A DNA stretch of 64,000 bases from Porites lobata. Its lineage: Eukaryota > Cnidaria > Anthozoa > Scleractinia > Poritidae. A program made the translations under genes and the position numbers. Location: assembly GCA_942486035.1 (NCBI GenBank), contig CALNXK010000081.1, positions 676,001-740,000 on the forward strand. The letters are read 5' to 3'. How positions within the stretch are numbered: the stretch's first letter is position 1; each line of letters starts with the position of its first letter. Below, piece by piece: positions 1-11,339 of this stretch. Below the pieces are notes generated by a model that had not been told where the DNA came from, searched no databases, and was given only the letters and a program-made list of their open reading frames with translations.

Positions 1-377
1 GAAGGCCACATTGACCATATGGCAGCCAAATGGCTATCCCTAACGCCTAATCCTCCGCGTATCCCTATTTTCTACACACTTACAAAGATTCACAAACCGA
101 CGCCTTACGGTAGACCTATAATATCAGGGTGCGATGGCCCCACGGAGCGAATATCTGCATTTGTAGATCGACTCATTCAGCCAATGGCACAGAAACAAGA
201 CTCGTATCTAAAAGATACGACAGACTTCCTGAATTTTATTGAGAGTACAAAATTGCCTAAAAATACAGTCCTAGTGTCTATGGACGTTACTAGTCTCTAC
301 ACCAACATACCACACGAAGAGGGCGTAACCACCGTATGTTACGCATACGAAGATTTTTATGGAGACAAAGCCCTATA
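1..377 (+). pseudogene. Penelope-like element reverse transcriptase, left copy, 5' part
   Basis: This is the amino-terminal half of a Penelope-like (PLE) reverse transcriptase, which would copy element RNA into DNA. Seen: the reading frame has the PLE order FYTLTKIHKP, GRPIISG, then the catalytic palm motif SMDVTSLYTNIP with its first aspartate. The start is outside the window. The frame is broken at 378 by a short inverted-repeat element and resumes at 777. The matching copy at 30,457-32,057 on the minus strand reads through this junction without that insertion. The protein is clearly non-functional as it stands. Family assignment is strong; the GIY-YIG endonuclease part expected at the carboxyl end is not visible in either copy. 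Confidence 0.85.
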
Positions 378-776
378 CAGGGGCACCCAACGAGAATATA
401 GTTCAAAACCACTTAAACATAGCATTGTCAAACGTGTTTTAGTATTTAAACGGTGGATATGGGCATATTTTTATCCCCTATAAATTTTTTATCTGTTCGG
501 ATTTCCTAGATGAAAGTCTAGTGATCCGAAATTTATAGGGATCAAAACTTACCCGTTCGAAAATTTCAGCCAGAAAAAAGGCTCCCGAAAATTCTAGGTG
601 ACCTTTTCAGGGTAAAAATCCGTTGAAAATGGGCAATTTTACCATTTTTCAGATGTTCGAAAATCCTAGGAGAGGCAGGCAAGCAAGAAATTTTACAACA
701 AACGTTCCGAAAATTCTAGATCTCAAATCGTCTTCCGAACAGATATTTTCCCGAAAATTGTCGTTGGGTGCCCCTG
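378..776. mobile_element. MITE inserted in the left Penelope copy
   Basis: A 399-bp non-autonomous element with 16-bp perfect terminal inverted repeats, CAGGGGCACCCAACGA. Flanks are CCTATA before and CTTATA after, an imperfect 6-bp target duplication. The right Penelope copy has no insertion at the corresponding point, so the empty site is visible in the same window. The CAGGGG ends resemble hAT-type elements; the family is inferred. No coding capacity seen. Confidence 0.8.
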
Positions 777-1000
777 CTTATACCCACCAAGTACCTTAGA
801 GAAATTCTCTACCTTATATTAACAGAAAACTCCTTCCAATTCCGCGGTAGCAACTACCTACAAACCCATAGAACAGCCATGGGAACAAAGATGGCCGTTG
901 CTTTTGCAAACATCTTCATGGCCGGAATAGAAAGACAAATATTGTGTCAGAGTTGCATCAAACCGCTTTTTTGGAAAAGGTATATGTCTTTCAAGCTTGC
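777..1000 (+). pseudogene. Penelope-like reverse transcriptase, left copy, 3' part
   Basis: Continuation of the retroelement after the inserted MITE. Seen: NSFQFRGSNYLQTHRTAMGT, then AVAFANIFMAGIE and FWKRY, the PLE blocks that follow the first catalytic motif. The sequence departs from PLE just after KRY, before the second catalytic aspartate pair (expected as YIDD). The copy is therefore 3'-truncated and cannot be active. The same truncation point is present in the right arm at about 24,390, so truncation came before the inverted duplication. Confidence 0.8.
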
Positions 1001-1072
1001 TTCTTCGATGATAATACACGAGATTAACATTGCTACTGACGATGAATAAATATGATGGTTGTCTCCTCCTTC

Positions 1073-1075
<3 letters not shown>

Positions 1076-1104
<29 letters not shown>

Positions 1105-1106
1105 TT
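1076..1106. repeat. (TTA)n microsatellite
   Basis: About nine TTA units followed by a T-run and a G-run. The right-arm counterpart near 24,293 has about four units, so it has changed length since duplication. Confidence 0.9.
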
Positions 1107-1109
1107 TTG

Positions 1110-2260
1110 GGGGGGTTATTACAGCTAAGACATTGCTAATTTGAAAAGCGATAAGGATAAAAAACCTGTTTGACAGGTTTGTCTAGTGTACGATAATATT
1201 GAGGAGACAATACTATCAGTGTTGAAAACTGGTTTGCTCTGGTTTTTCTAGGCAACCCTCAACTTGTTCCAACTCGTTTGACAATGACATCAGTGTCTTC
1301 TCATTGGTTCTTTACTTCTCACTTACACACTTCTCTCCTCACTTTTCATTAAGTACTGATACCATATCCCTCACTTACAACGATACGTCTGCATGTCATG
1401 ATAACCCTCCTGTAGCTGGACAACTTGCATCTCATTATAAACCCTCTCCTGTACCTACATGACATGCCATCTCAATCCACCTCAGGGGGGCCCTGCATCT
1501 ATTTGAATACATTAATAAAATTTGTCTATCCTTTCGGGATAAAGCACTTGCTTTAGTAGCATACAAAATTCATAGAAAAGGCATCATGCCAAACAAACAT
1601 CTACTTCAAAAGAGCTGTAAAAGGCTGCAATTTTTTCTTTTGTGGGATGGCAGGACTATCAGCCATGAGAAAATGCAAAATTTCTTGGCAGGTAAAATTT
1701 TGAGCTTCTAACATCACATTTTAAAATGAATATTTGGTATATCCGACTGACATTCTTAGACAGGGGGGGAGGTAATTGTGCTATATCCTTTCAATATTCA
1801 GAATTGGCGTTTCTTTTACTTGATTAGAAAATTCTAGCGCTATGCTAATAAGGAAATAATTATAGTAAACAAAGATTGGCCTATTCCTAGCAGTGTGCAC
1901 CATCTCAAACACTCACAAGGGACTGTTGAGAAAGGTGTCCAAAGTAAACAGGATTAAACCAAAATAACAAGAAATGAGAATAGCTTTTGTCGAAGGCGGT
2001 GGAAATCAAATAAATGAAATGTAAAAAACTGAATGTGATTGTGATGGTCCTAAATTGAAGAGCTGGAGTTTTCTATTTCGAACAAAGGTTCGATTCGAGG
2101 AGAGTTCGGAATCCTTATATCTGGCGCATCCAGGACCTACGGATGCCACGTGAGGGCTGTTTTGATTTTCAGCTTGTTTGATAAAAGTGGACACCCCGAA
2201 TGCTATTAATTGTTTTCTGAACTTTGAAAGATGGATCGGTGGAGTTCAGCAATAAAATTG
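1110..2260. other. No gene seen
   Basis: Non-coding part of the palindrome arm, repeated inverted at about 23,080-24,280. Short open frames are of random length and show no recognisable motif. It lies downstream of the lectin gene and contains a G-run at 1,760 but no terminal repeats I could pair. Confidence 0.6.
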
Positions 2261-2268
2261 CACCATAC

Positions 2269-2731
2269 CCCGGGGGGGGTGGGGAGCACTTGGGTATTGT
2301 TGGGGTGGGTATGTGTCGCCCGGGACTCCAAATTGGCACCCCGTTGTCGAAAAAATTTCCCCTAAAATTGATACCCCGTTCTAGAAATGGGCCAAATTTT
2401 TACACCCCGTTCTAGAATTCGCCCTAAAACTCATACCCCCATCTAGAAATGGGCCAATTTTTTATACTCCGTTCTAGGGTGCAACAAGAGTACAACAGTT
2501 TGCTTGTTAACGCATTCAACCGTATATTTTTAAAAGCAATCTGTCCTTGAATACTTTCAAATGGCTGCTTACAAAAGTGGAGCTTTCGTGCGTTCGAAAT
2601 ATTATACCCCGTTCTAGAAAACGCCTCTGAAATGGATACCCCGTTCTAAATCAGGAGCTTTAAAATCACGACCCCTTTGGGCGGCACATACCTGTATAGA
2701 TAATGTATGGGAGTACCCCCCCCCCCCCGGG
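2269..2731. mobile_element. CCCGGG-ended MITE with internal TTCTAGAACGGGGTAT motif array (left arm)
   Basis: Ends in CCCGGGGGG-type and CCCCCGGG runs, with a subterminal inverted GTATGTG-CGCCC block. The inside repeats a TTCTAGAACGGGGTAT-type motif several times (reverse complement on this strand). Flanked by ACCATAC on both sides, a 7-8 bp target duplication. Copies of the family lie at 22,621-23,075 (arm partner) and 31,309-31,769 (a separate insertion with a clean 8-bp duplication). Family not named from sequence alone. Confidence 0.75.
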
Positions 2732-2774
2732 ACCATACCGCCACAGACTACGACATTGAATTCCCAACACCTTT

Positions 2775-2780
2775 TTTATT
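2775..2780 (-). promoter_or_regulatory. Putative polyadenylation signal of the lectin gene
   Basis: AATAAA on the minus strand, about 160 bases after the lectin stop codon. Position and sequence fit a poly(A) signal; use is inferred. Confidence 0.45.
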
Positions 2781-2940
2781 TCATCATCAGCAGTGGGATA
2801 CAATATATATTGATTATGTAGTGCACGATTGCCACGCTCTTACAAATATCTGAAATCGATTCTAACCATTTACCCTAACACAGCCCCTTAAACAGCTTTA
2901 ACCCTCTGTGGTCTTATAATATGCAAATCAGGCTCTCAAC

Positions 2941-4557
2941 TTAATCGCTTTCGGCTGGTTTCTGACAAAGAACAAGGGGCTTTGGCTTTCCTTCTGAAAC
3001 TCGAATGGAGAAATCGCAGAAGGCGTCATTCCACTTGTTAGGTATTGATGCTGTCGGTCCCCAAAACATGCCACATTTCTCGGCGTTGCTGCTAGGCTCT
3101 CTACTAGCCCAGTTCTCGTACTGCCCGGATAGTGGAGTGCCATCAACCCAATAGAACTTGTTTTCATCGTCAGCATTTCGTTCGAGCCCAATCCAGGTAC
3201 CATACCATGAGTCTTGCGTCTTCGAGTTTATCAGACCATAGAGGAACTCATTTTGCGTTTCCGATGTGATAACGGCGAGATCAGCGTCCTTCTGAATCTC
3301 TTGGCACATTGTTCGAGCATCATCCCATTTCACTTCACTACTACCGTTCATGAAATAACAGAAAGAGTTACTTTCAACCCAGCCGCATGGACAACAACCT
3401 GAACAAGGAAAGAGTATCATGGAATAAAATCAGCCAATACACGTTTAAATAGCCTAACTAGGAAGGAAACAAGAGTTTAAGTAAAATATTTACAACATAG
3501 CGGTTTTACAAACTAGGTTGATTTTCACTTCTCAAGCTTTTTTAATTATTCATGAACTTATTAGACAATGACTGACGCCTATTTGGAGATCTTTAGGGTT
3601 TTCATCTAAGATCCAAAACGTTTTTCATCTGAGATCAAACACTTGCATTTTAATAAGCTTTGCACAATACATTTTATTCCACTTTACTATTTTAATACAT
3701 TCGAATACTTACATCCCGCCGATAATTCTTAACTTTTAAAGAAACATTAGCAAAAGAACAACTACTCAAAACCTCCGCTTCATCTACATTCTCGGCAGTA
3801 GCTGAACACGTTGAACAACATGAATCGTGAAACAGTCCTCCCGAATCTAGAACGGGAACTCGAACCCCCCGACCAATTTGTCATTCGTAGAAAATGGATG
3901 TTGTCAATTTGTTGTTTTTTTTTTTTTTCGTGTTTTTCGTAATACTGAATGCCGACTGTATAAGAGAAAACAAACATACATACAATGTGACTTTAAACAA
4001 AAATGCAACACTACATAATTTAGCATTGTTTAGTACGACAAATCATACATGCAACGTCACTAAAAATAGAAATGTAACAATGCATAAATTACTTAATGCA
4101 TGCGAACATACCATGTAATGCAATTAGCGCAGTCATGGACAGCTTTTATGACCTTATCAACCCTCAACAGATTCTTCTTTTCTTTTTTCTTCCAAGGCCT
4201 TACATAGCCTACTTAACTTTGAACTTAATTTTGAACGTATCATTCCTGGTTTCATATGAAACGATGCACGATATGCTAAAGTATAGGAATTCCTGATGTC
4301 CCCTGCCAAGTAGGATGTTATTATTTCTCCATAGTTGTTAATTTCTAAAACCGTAAATTTTAAGCAGCTTATTGGTAGCTAACTATCATATGAAATCATA
4401 CAACTTACATTCAGTTTCCTAGGGTGATCTATTCAACTTAGAATTCATTAATTCGCAATTTCATTTCTTTTTAGAATCAATAATTACCCTTCGCCATCAA
4501 AACTGCTTGGAGCATAATAAAGACGATGACAAACAACGTGGTTTTCTTGATAGCCAT
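2941..4557 (-). CDS. Secreted C-type lectin-domain protein (two exons)
   Basis: Two coding exons join in phase: exon 1 4,557-4,488 (23 codons plus one base, donor GTAATT) and exon 2 3,398-2,941 (acceptor TTGTTCAG). Product is 175 residues. Residues 1-23 form a signal peptide (charged MAIKK start, hydrophobic FVIVFIMLQAVLM). The rest is one C-type lectin domain with the expected cysteines, WIGL, WVDGTPL, NWA and a KWNDAFC calcium-site block. The loop that is EPN or QPD in sugar-binding members reads EPS, so mannose-type binding may be altered. Such lectins act outside the cell in recognition or matrix; the actual ligand is unknown. A TTTTTTCACCAG acceptor-like site just before the ATG suggests an upstream untranslated exon. 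The only copy of three with an open frame. Confidence 0.8.
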
Positions 4558-5224
4558 GTTTTCCTGTCTGGTGAAAAAAGTGGTTCATTCTTAAAATTGA
4601 TTCGAATGAAGACAATTCATTACAACCAGCATAATCAGGAAACTAACTTACCCCTATCTAGGCTGTTTATTTTTTTTTCGCCTTTTAGGGCAGGGTTGGG
4701 TGGGGAGAAGGTTTATCCTCCACTCATAACTCCGAGACATTTTAAGCTTTGAAAATGACATTTAGGGGACAAATAGTGCGTCGTTAAGCTGTTTCCTTTG
4801 AGATCTGTCAATAACATGATAATTAAGATTATGATCGCCAAATTGGTTTTCCCCAAAATTGAACGAAAGCACAAAACTTGAGCGAAAAGTAATCTAACCT
4901 AATAAAAGAACATTTATACAATTTGAGCTAAAAAAACTTAAACTTTACTGTGAGAAAAGTAATTATTCTTTATTGAAATCTTCATTTAAAAAGGCATTTT
5001 TTATTGTTTGAGAAAATGAGTTCCCGTAGTAAAATCAAAGTAATTAGCATTAACCAACCACATCAAATTGTTCCCAGATCAATTTCTGAAAAAATCAGTA
5101 AGCTTCATGGCGTTTACTCGAAAATTAAAAAGACGTTTTTCGGATCAAGAGTCGGCGTGGTCAGAATAAACACTTCCTCCCCGGTCTAAATAGGGTTGAA
5201 ACTGTTATGATCACATTAGATTAA

Positions 5225-5310
5225 TAGATATGGTTGGATGGATGGTGGATGAATGGACGGATGGATTGCTGGACGAATGGGTGGAAGGTGGATGGAAGGA
5301 TGGATGGAAG
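5225..5310. repeat. GGAT/ATCC microsatellite, left copy
   Basis: Degenerate four-base GGAT repeat. It creates long open frames rich in W, M, D and G on this strand that are not genes. Related copies at 14,005-14,095 and 19,742-19,834 differ in unit number. Confidence 0.85.
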
Positions 5311-5739
5311 AAGAATTCGATTGGTAACAGTTTACATACCAAAGTTCGGTCAAAATCGAATAATCGTTGTCGCAAACAGAGCAAACCTGGAAATGAAAAA
5401 CATTCTGTCAATTGTCTTGAACGTAACTTCGTTTCGTTACTTATTCCACAACCTTCCTATGGCAAATTTTCTCCCTGATTGATTAAGTCGAAGTTGAAAT
5501 ATTCTAATCTTCGAACGTAACTATCGTTTTCCGTGCTAACCCTGTGGATTAGAGTCTGAGCAAAAAGTAATGGACAGCACGCTGCTTACTTCAGGGTGAA
5601 AACGGATCAAAACTTTCAAAGATAAAATATAACAAAGTACTGGCCGTTTTGAGCTTAGTTTGAGTTCATAACTCACTGAATAGCTGACCTACCTGTTTTG
5701 AAGATGATCCTCCAAGCTTCGCAAGAAGAATTGTCTTCT

Positions 5740-7130
5740 AGCTGGATAAGCAGGAGAGATATAGGGGGATATGCTGACACGTAACTCTGCTATTGGTTGC
5801 ACATCTTGGGTGGTTATTTACACTTTGCCAATTGAATGTTTTCCTTTTACTGATTTTATAAAACAACAACCTGCCCAAAGCTTGGCAGATGTCAGTTTCA
5901 ATCCTAATCCCAAAGCCGTTGCACCCATCCTGAGCTAAGAGAATTATTTTGGTGTCTTTTTATTTATTAAACCTATTTTAATTGCATTAGGGTTAAAATA
6001 ACTAACAAGTGAACTAGTTATATATTAAAAATAACAGAAAATTTAAAAGCATTTAAAGCGACGATTCCATAAAGTTATATCATCAAACTTTCAAACTTAC
6101 ATCCTGGACCAGCGTATTTTGTCCAGCTGTTACACTTAATCCAAATATTAGACTTACTTTTATTTAAATTAGCGTTATTTTTTTCATATGTTTGGCGTCT
6201 TTTTATAAAACGACCACGTGTTTGGCCGTTATTTATTTTTCAGTATCATTACAAAACACGCAAGTTACGAACAATAAGAAAAGAGAAGCAAAGACTAAAC
6301 TGAAAGCAGTACTCGCAGCTGCAAAACCAGTGTATTTGACGTTTAAAAAACAGTTGATTTCCAGCAAGATAAATCAACAAACTTGGGTGGGGAATATGCT
6401 GACACAACTCTGCTATTGGTTGTACATCTCGCTGGTTATTTACACTTTGTGATCTGACCTTTTGCCTTTTATTGATTTTATAGAACAACAACCTCCCCAA
6501 AAAAAACATGTCAGTCTCAATCCCAATCTCAATGCCGTCGAATCCATCCAGAGTCAGGAGAGTTGTTTTAGTGTCTTTTGATAAATTAAACCCATTTTAA
6601 TTGCATTGGAAATAAAATGACTAAAAGGTTCACTAGTTATGTATTAATAATAGAAACTTTAAAACGGCATCCAAAGCGAGAAGTCCATAAAGTTATATCA
6701 TCAAACTCATACGCTCGTCCAGCGTATTTAGTCCAGCTGTTATACCCAATCCAAACATTAGACTTACTTTTATTTTTATTTAAATTACGCTCGTCCAGCG
6801 TATTTAGTTATATCATCAAATCAAATTTACACGCTCGTCCAGCGTATTTAGTCCAGCTGTTATACCCAATCCAAACATTAGAGTTACTTTTATTTAGATT
6901 AGAGTTAAGTTTTACATGTGTTTGGTGTCTTATTAGAAAACGACCACGTGGTTGGTCATATTCATTGTTCAGTATTATTTCACCACAGGCAAGTTACGAA
7001 CAATACGGGAAAAAAAGGAAAAAGAAAATTAAAAAGAAAGAGGAGAGGGAGCCTTAGGAGAAACCACGATAAAGCACGGCACTACATGTAGCTGAAAAAC
7101 AAGTATTTGACGTTAAAAAACAGTTGAATC
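5740..7130 (+). repeat. Diverged tandem duplication inside the X segment
   Basis: Two adjacent units (about 5,740-6,390 and 6,390-7,130) share the same order of blocks: GGATATGCTGACAC, then CTCTGCTATTGGTTG, a TTAATTGCATT block, CCAGCGTATTT with CCAGCTGTTA, and finally ACGACCACGTG with CAAGTTACGAACAATA. Similarity is partial, so this duplication is much older than the three-copy rearrangement. A CGCTCGTCCAGCGTATTTAG motif recurs three times at 6,710-6,850. Open frames at 6,192-6,452 and in both other copies encode the same 86 residues only because the DNA is nearly identical. Function unknown; it lies upstream of lectin exon 1. Confidence 0.65.
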
Positions 7131-7139
7131 CCAGACCCA

Positions 7140-9285
7140 GAGAATCATATCCACCCTACTCTGAGGATCAGAGAGAAGTTTCTACAAATCTATTGCAAGG
7201 TCATGAACCACCTCTTATGCAAGAACCAGTGTTTGTTCGCTGTCCAAAAACCAATGGCAGCACAAGCGATCCCAGCGGAATCTTTACTCCCTCCTACAGT
7301 ACACTACAACGAAAAGAAAAAAAATCCTCCTATTCGGTTTAAAAATTAATTAATTGAATGACGGTGATCGTCCTTCAAGAAGGTCCAGGCGAATTCGCAG
7401 AAATTATCCTTACAAAGAAGATTGATTTGCTGTAATAAGAACTTTGCTTTGTACTTGAATTGTCGACCGATTTAAATATACAATTTTCACTAAAATCTGT
7501 GTGTCTATCAGTATTAATTTTTGGTTTCGTTTGCTCATTAAATATTCTTATTCGACCACAAAATGCCTGTTGTTTTTTTTAAAGAACTGTTTAATCCCCA
7601 ACAAAGCTCAACTGTTTTAACATAATAACCTGGGTAACGGTGCGTGAAACGAAAGACGTGGCTCATTATTCAAGTTACATAAAAAAATTGCACAACTTAG
7701 CCGACACCGTTAAAGAGTCCACCTGCTTTTAAAATACTGCTGCATCCAAATGAAACAAATTTCTAATTATTTCTAAGTAGTAGCAACGCACTTTTGAAAT
7801 GTTTTTTTTAATTTGTTTTATATAGTATTATAGGGTTGTTTGTTTAGATTTTTTCCCCTGGGGTGGGGGCTTTTTTGACACTTTTGATTGACCTTTCGTT
7901 TCCCACCCTGGGGAATTAGATCAAAAAATTTTAAAATTTGTCAAATCCTCACCCCTTGCCCGCACTCTCCGCCCCCCACGGGGTTTACATTGATAGGTGC
8001 ATAAGCAGTACGCGTGTTGCTGAGTTCGACTTCCTCTCGGAGAACCTCGATAGTGGATGTTTAACTTATGCTTACTCAATTTCATTTAAACGCTTTCTTT
8101 ATCACATTGTGTCGTACTCATTACAGGAAAGGCGTTATTCGTCGTCGTTTATCAGGAAAGCGCTAAGATAAACGCAAAGCACGAGGCCGAAGCGAGAGGC
8201 CAGAAGCGCGAAAAAATTAATGACCGATTAACACACCACATACCAAGAACAAAACAAAACTTTATCTCAATATGAAAAAATTCTGTACGTAATTAATCAC
8301 TACTTGAGGACGAATCATCAAGACCAGTCTTCTTCTCTTCATTTTGCTAGCGCTCGAGTATAAGCTTCTGCTGCTTGGTTGGCAGTAGCTAGAAACTGGG
8401 GCAGCTGGTCAGTACCTGAGTTGAGAAAGTTTTTGCGACGTAGATGCTTCCTCACGTCACTTCTTTCTAGAAATAAAAATAAAAACACCGAAAGAAAAAA
8501 AAGTGTTAATTTGAAAATATATGCCTCATTATTTGCGGGGCCTTTTGGGCCTGTCATCACACCTTTTAGACACAATATCACAGTCTGACTCACACCCGGC
8601 CGCAAGTCGCTTTATTCTTCATAAAAAGGCTACATAATAAACAGGACTGACAAACTGCAGTGTAAACATTGTACTCTAGAAAACCGGGCACATGTAAAAC
8701 TTACCTTTTGTTTCCTTTCTCTTTCTGAGACTTGCGTTTTCCTTCTTCTTCGGATGCCGCCCATTGTCTGAATATTTTTGAAACTTTCAGAGGCATCCAT
8801 CTTGTATCTATAGTCTCGTTTATCAATTTTTTTGACAAATTCTCCTCATTTCTTCGTCTACGCGTCCATCTCCCGACGAAGACGGCTGTCCCGCCGTCGG
8901 AATGTTGGGTGAACTCCTGTTTTGCTGAGGAAGCTGCCTTCAGGGTGCCCGCATTGGTTCCTGTTCACTTCAGAGCTCGTCTTCCACAACAGTGCACGTT
9001 GAATTTGCCCTATAAAACGAAACATTTAAATAAGAGTTCAAACTTTAAGGCGATGTGCAACTTGGGCCAAATTTTGCCGCATCTTATCATCAAGTTTCCA
9101 ACATGCTTAAAACTCGATGCAACTTGGCAGTGACAAAAATCGCTGGTGGAAGACGCGGCAAAAGCTACATAAAAATCGCCTGTGTAAACGGCCCCTGCAA
9201 ACATATCGTTTTTCCTCTCAAATAAGGAAATATTAACTGAAAATTCATAGAATGACATGCATTTTGAAGTATTTAAGCATACTTA
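7140..9285. other. No complete gene; inner arm sequence
   Basis: Inner part of the left arm, matched inverted at 15,955-18,170. Several open frames (8,339-8,605, 8,732-9,133) recur in the right arm at different lengths and show no recognised domain. The stretch follows the Myb-like exon on the minus strand and may contain further exons of the Harbinger accessory gene, for example an AAACGCAAG-rich lysine block near 8,700-8,750, but I cannot fix their limits. Confidence 0.4.
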
Positions 9286-9287
9286 CT

Positions 9288-9650
9288 TTTTCTTGTCTTT
9301 GTTGAGGAGCAACTGAAGGAAGCCCGTTTTCGAAGGCGGTCCTGCATTCCCCTGACCCCGACCTCAGATTAGCCTGCAAAAACATCCGTTTCTCCTCGCT
9401 CTTCGCCGCTGGGGACGTTTCGTCCCCAGCGGCGAAGAGCGAGGAGAAACGGTTGTTTTCGCAGGCTAACCTCAGATGTTTAATAAAATTCACCATCCTT
9501 CCCAAGGATCTCGCATTTTTGCTTCAAAAATGTCAGCACTGCTCTCCAATCGCGCCCTTTCATTTCCACTGCTTTGACGATAATCATATCTTCCCGCTCG
9601 CTGTATTTGTGCTTGGTTTGTTTCCGTCGACGCCTTTTGTTTCGACGCAT
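9288..9650 (-). pseudogene. Harbinger Myb/SANT-like accessory protein, left copy
   Basis: ATG at 9,650 opens a basic start (RRNKRRRRKQTKHK) followed by a Myb/SANT-like helix region, KYSEREDMIIVKAVEMKG then RDWRAVLTFLKQKC. Harbinger transposons encode such a DNA-binding partner beside the DDE transposase. The frame stops at 9,480, but coding sense resumes after a 99-bp hairpin insertion (9,370-9,468): SEVGVR then MQDRLRKR, ending at a GTAAGT donor at 9,288. The gene has been split by that insertion and further downstream exons are unresolved. The right-arm copy is at 15,590-15,953. It lies head-to-head with the transposase remains at 10,330-11,338, as is common in Harbinger elements. Confidence 0.65.
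9370..9468. mobile_element. Snapback MITE (TAGCCTG family), 9-bp target duplication, left arm
   Basis: A 99-bp near-perfect hairpin beginning TAGCCTGCAAAAACATCC and ending in its reverse complement, with the centre GGGGACG/CGTCCCC. Flanked on both sides by ACCTCAGAT, an exact 9-bp duplication, the length typical of Mutator-like elements. It sits inside the Myb-like coding sequence. The same insertion is in the right arm (15,772-15,870) with the same duplication. Confidence 0.9.
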
Positions 9651-9785
9651 TATTCAAGCTCTGGGTCGAAAGACCTCAAGGACTTTCTATTTCCCCCGTC
9701 AACGCCGCTTTCAGAAAAATATTATTATTTTTGAACTCCATTGGCCCAAACGTCCATGCACCCACAAATTGCACTCGAAATTGAA

Positions 9786-10329
9786 ACAATTTATAATAGT
9801 ATTCCGACCTTTTCGCGAGAAATTGTAATACTCGATCATTGCTAATCAAAATATGCCTGAATAGTAGTGTCAAATTTTTACACGCATCAGTGTAATTGTT
9901 TTTAATATCAGGGTTGAGTCTTTGAAATTACGTAAAACTCGCACCTCATACAAAAATTCCCTCATAATGTTTTATTCATTCTTTATAAATTGCAATTTTT
10001 CACTTAATGTTTTGCATGGACATAAAAAAACTGCATGATCAAGTTAACTATTTTTGGTACGTATGGAAACATGCCTGATTATCCACCTCCACCATCATCC
10101 TTTCTAGTGTATACCAGTTTGGCATTGTTTTCTTTTGCTATTCCTGGCAAAAGAGGTGCTCGACAAATTGAATCAAGCTCCTCCACAACTGTTACCTCCG
10201 CCGACTTTTTTAACCCTCAGTGTCAACTATTTGTTGCTAACTTTGACGATTCTCGCCCACACTGATATAGAAGCGGAACTGTGATAAATCAGCTCTTTCC
10301 AGACTTTAGAGGAATACGTAACAGAGGGA
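9786..10329. other. Start of unique spacer; no gene seen
   Basis: Spacer between the arms, present once in the window. It lies between the Myb-like gene and the transposase remains and probably holds their divergent promoters or lost 5' exons. AT-rich; no pairing repeat found. Confidence 0.4.
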
Positions 10330-11338
10330 AAGATGTATGGCAAATCCTAGAGTTCAATCCCATCGTATTTTGGTACGATGACGGGTGAGACTGCAGAAGC
10401 AATGGTGGAAAAAGTTTATCTTGACGTTACTGCGCCGAGGCACCTGCCGCACACGCCAAAAACAGACAAGAGACGCCGCTGCATTCTCGACGCTCGCAAT
10501 CGCGCCCTTTTGGTCATAATTTGGTTGCGGCAGTACCTAAAATTGCATGTACTAGCCCATATGTGTCAGATTTCAAAAAGTACCGTTGCAGAAGAAATTA
10601 TCTACCATATCGTCCCAGTTCTAATCTTAAATTTCAGACACTACATGTATCACATGACATAGTTATGGCGAGAGTTATTGAACACTTTCTATAGTTTTCC
10701 AATTGCAGTCGGAATGATAGATGGTACAATTCATCGAAAAAATCGGCGTTTAAATGCTGAACAGACGACAGAGTTCTACCGTGGGGATAAGCGTTGCTAT
10801 TTCATGTCAACACAACTTATGGCAGATGCTGATGGTCTAATCGTGTTACTTGTCACACGGTAAATGCGCATGCATTTTTATTGAAATATATTATTTAAAG
10901 TTCTTATCTAGCCTTAAATGCTACATGGCTTGTCATGTGCAGGTTTCCTGGCCATATGAATGATGCCCATTGTTGGCTCGAGATTTGCCAGGACGAGCGC
11001 GCCTAATCGCAGATGGTGGTTATGCCGCTAGAGTTCAACCTCGTTCCCAGGGTTCTCTCCTACCCGCCCTCGCTCCGTAGGGCGGGTAGGAGAGAACCCT
11101 GGGAACAAGCTTGGCTAGAGTTTTATTGATTGTACCTCGAAGTATTGTCCACAATCAACGACAGAGGCTGGCAAATCGAAGATTACGCTCTATCCGTATA
11201 CAAATAGAACATTTTATAGGTTTTCAAAAAGTTTATGCTTCTATCAGTTCAGTTTTTAGGCACAAAAGGCTCTTTCTTCCATTTGTCGTTTCTACGTGTG
11301 GCTTTCTGTTAAACAGAAGAAAATTTCTTTTCGCGTAG
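10330..11338 (+). pseudogene. Harbinger DDE transposase, decayed
   Basis: Remains of a PIF/Harbinger transposase spread over three frames. Seen in order: FWYDDG-like start, a WLRQYLKLHVLAHMCQISKS helix-turn-helix block at 10,528-10,590, FPIAVGMIDGTIHR with the first catalytic D (about 10,700), FYRGDKRCYFMSTQLMADAD (about 10,773-10,834), GFPGHMNDAHCW with the second D (about 10,945), then RIQIEHFIGFQKVY with the catalytic E (about 11,180), and CGFLLNRRKF near the end. Frameshifts, stops and a 64-bp hairpin at 11,043 destroy it. All three DDE residues remain readable across frames. Only copy in the window, although the partner Myb gene is present twice. Confidence 0.8.
11043..11106. mobile_element. 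64-bp hairpin inserted in the transposase
   Basis: Arms of 28 bases (starting GTTCCCAGGGTTCTCTCC) around an 8-base loop pair perfectly. It lies between the second aspartate and the catalytic glutamate blocks of the transposase, where related proteins are continuous. No clear target duplication. Probably a snapback MITE. Confidence 0.75.
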
Positions 11339-11339
11339 A

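Larger units (their letters stand above)
1..9785 (+). repeat. Left arm of long inverted duplication
   Basis: Sequence from 1 to about 9,785 reappears as reverse complement: 987-9,785 matches 15,455-24,398, and 1-986 (without its MITE) matches 30,457-31,016. The arm runs off the left edge of the window. It contains Penelope remains, a CCCGGG-type element, the lectin gene and a Harbinger Myb gene. Arms differ by substitutions and indels, for example an unrelated stretch near 21,421-21,815 replacing about 120 bp of the left arm near 3,540-3,660, so they are not identical copies. Could also be two haplotypes misjoined during assembly. Confidence 0.9.

Noticed and set aside
5230..5482. Tryptophan- and methionine-rich frames (also 13,800-14,072 and 19,538-19,834)
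   Set aside because: They are translations of the GGAT/ATCC microsatellite.
6192..6452. 86-residue frame identical in three copies
   Set aside because: The DNA of the copies is nearly identical throughout, so the shared protein says nothing about selection. The frame has no domain and its tandem relative at 6,900-7,130 is not open in the same way.
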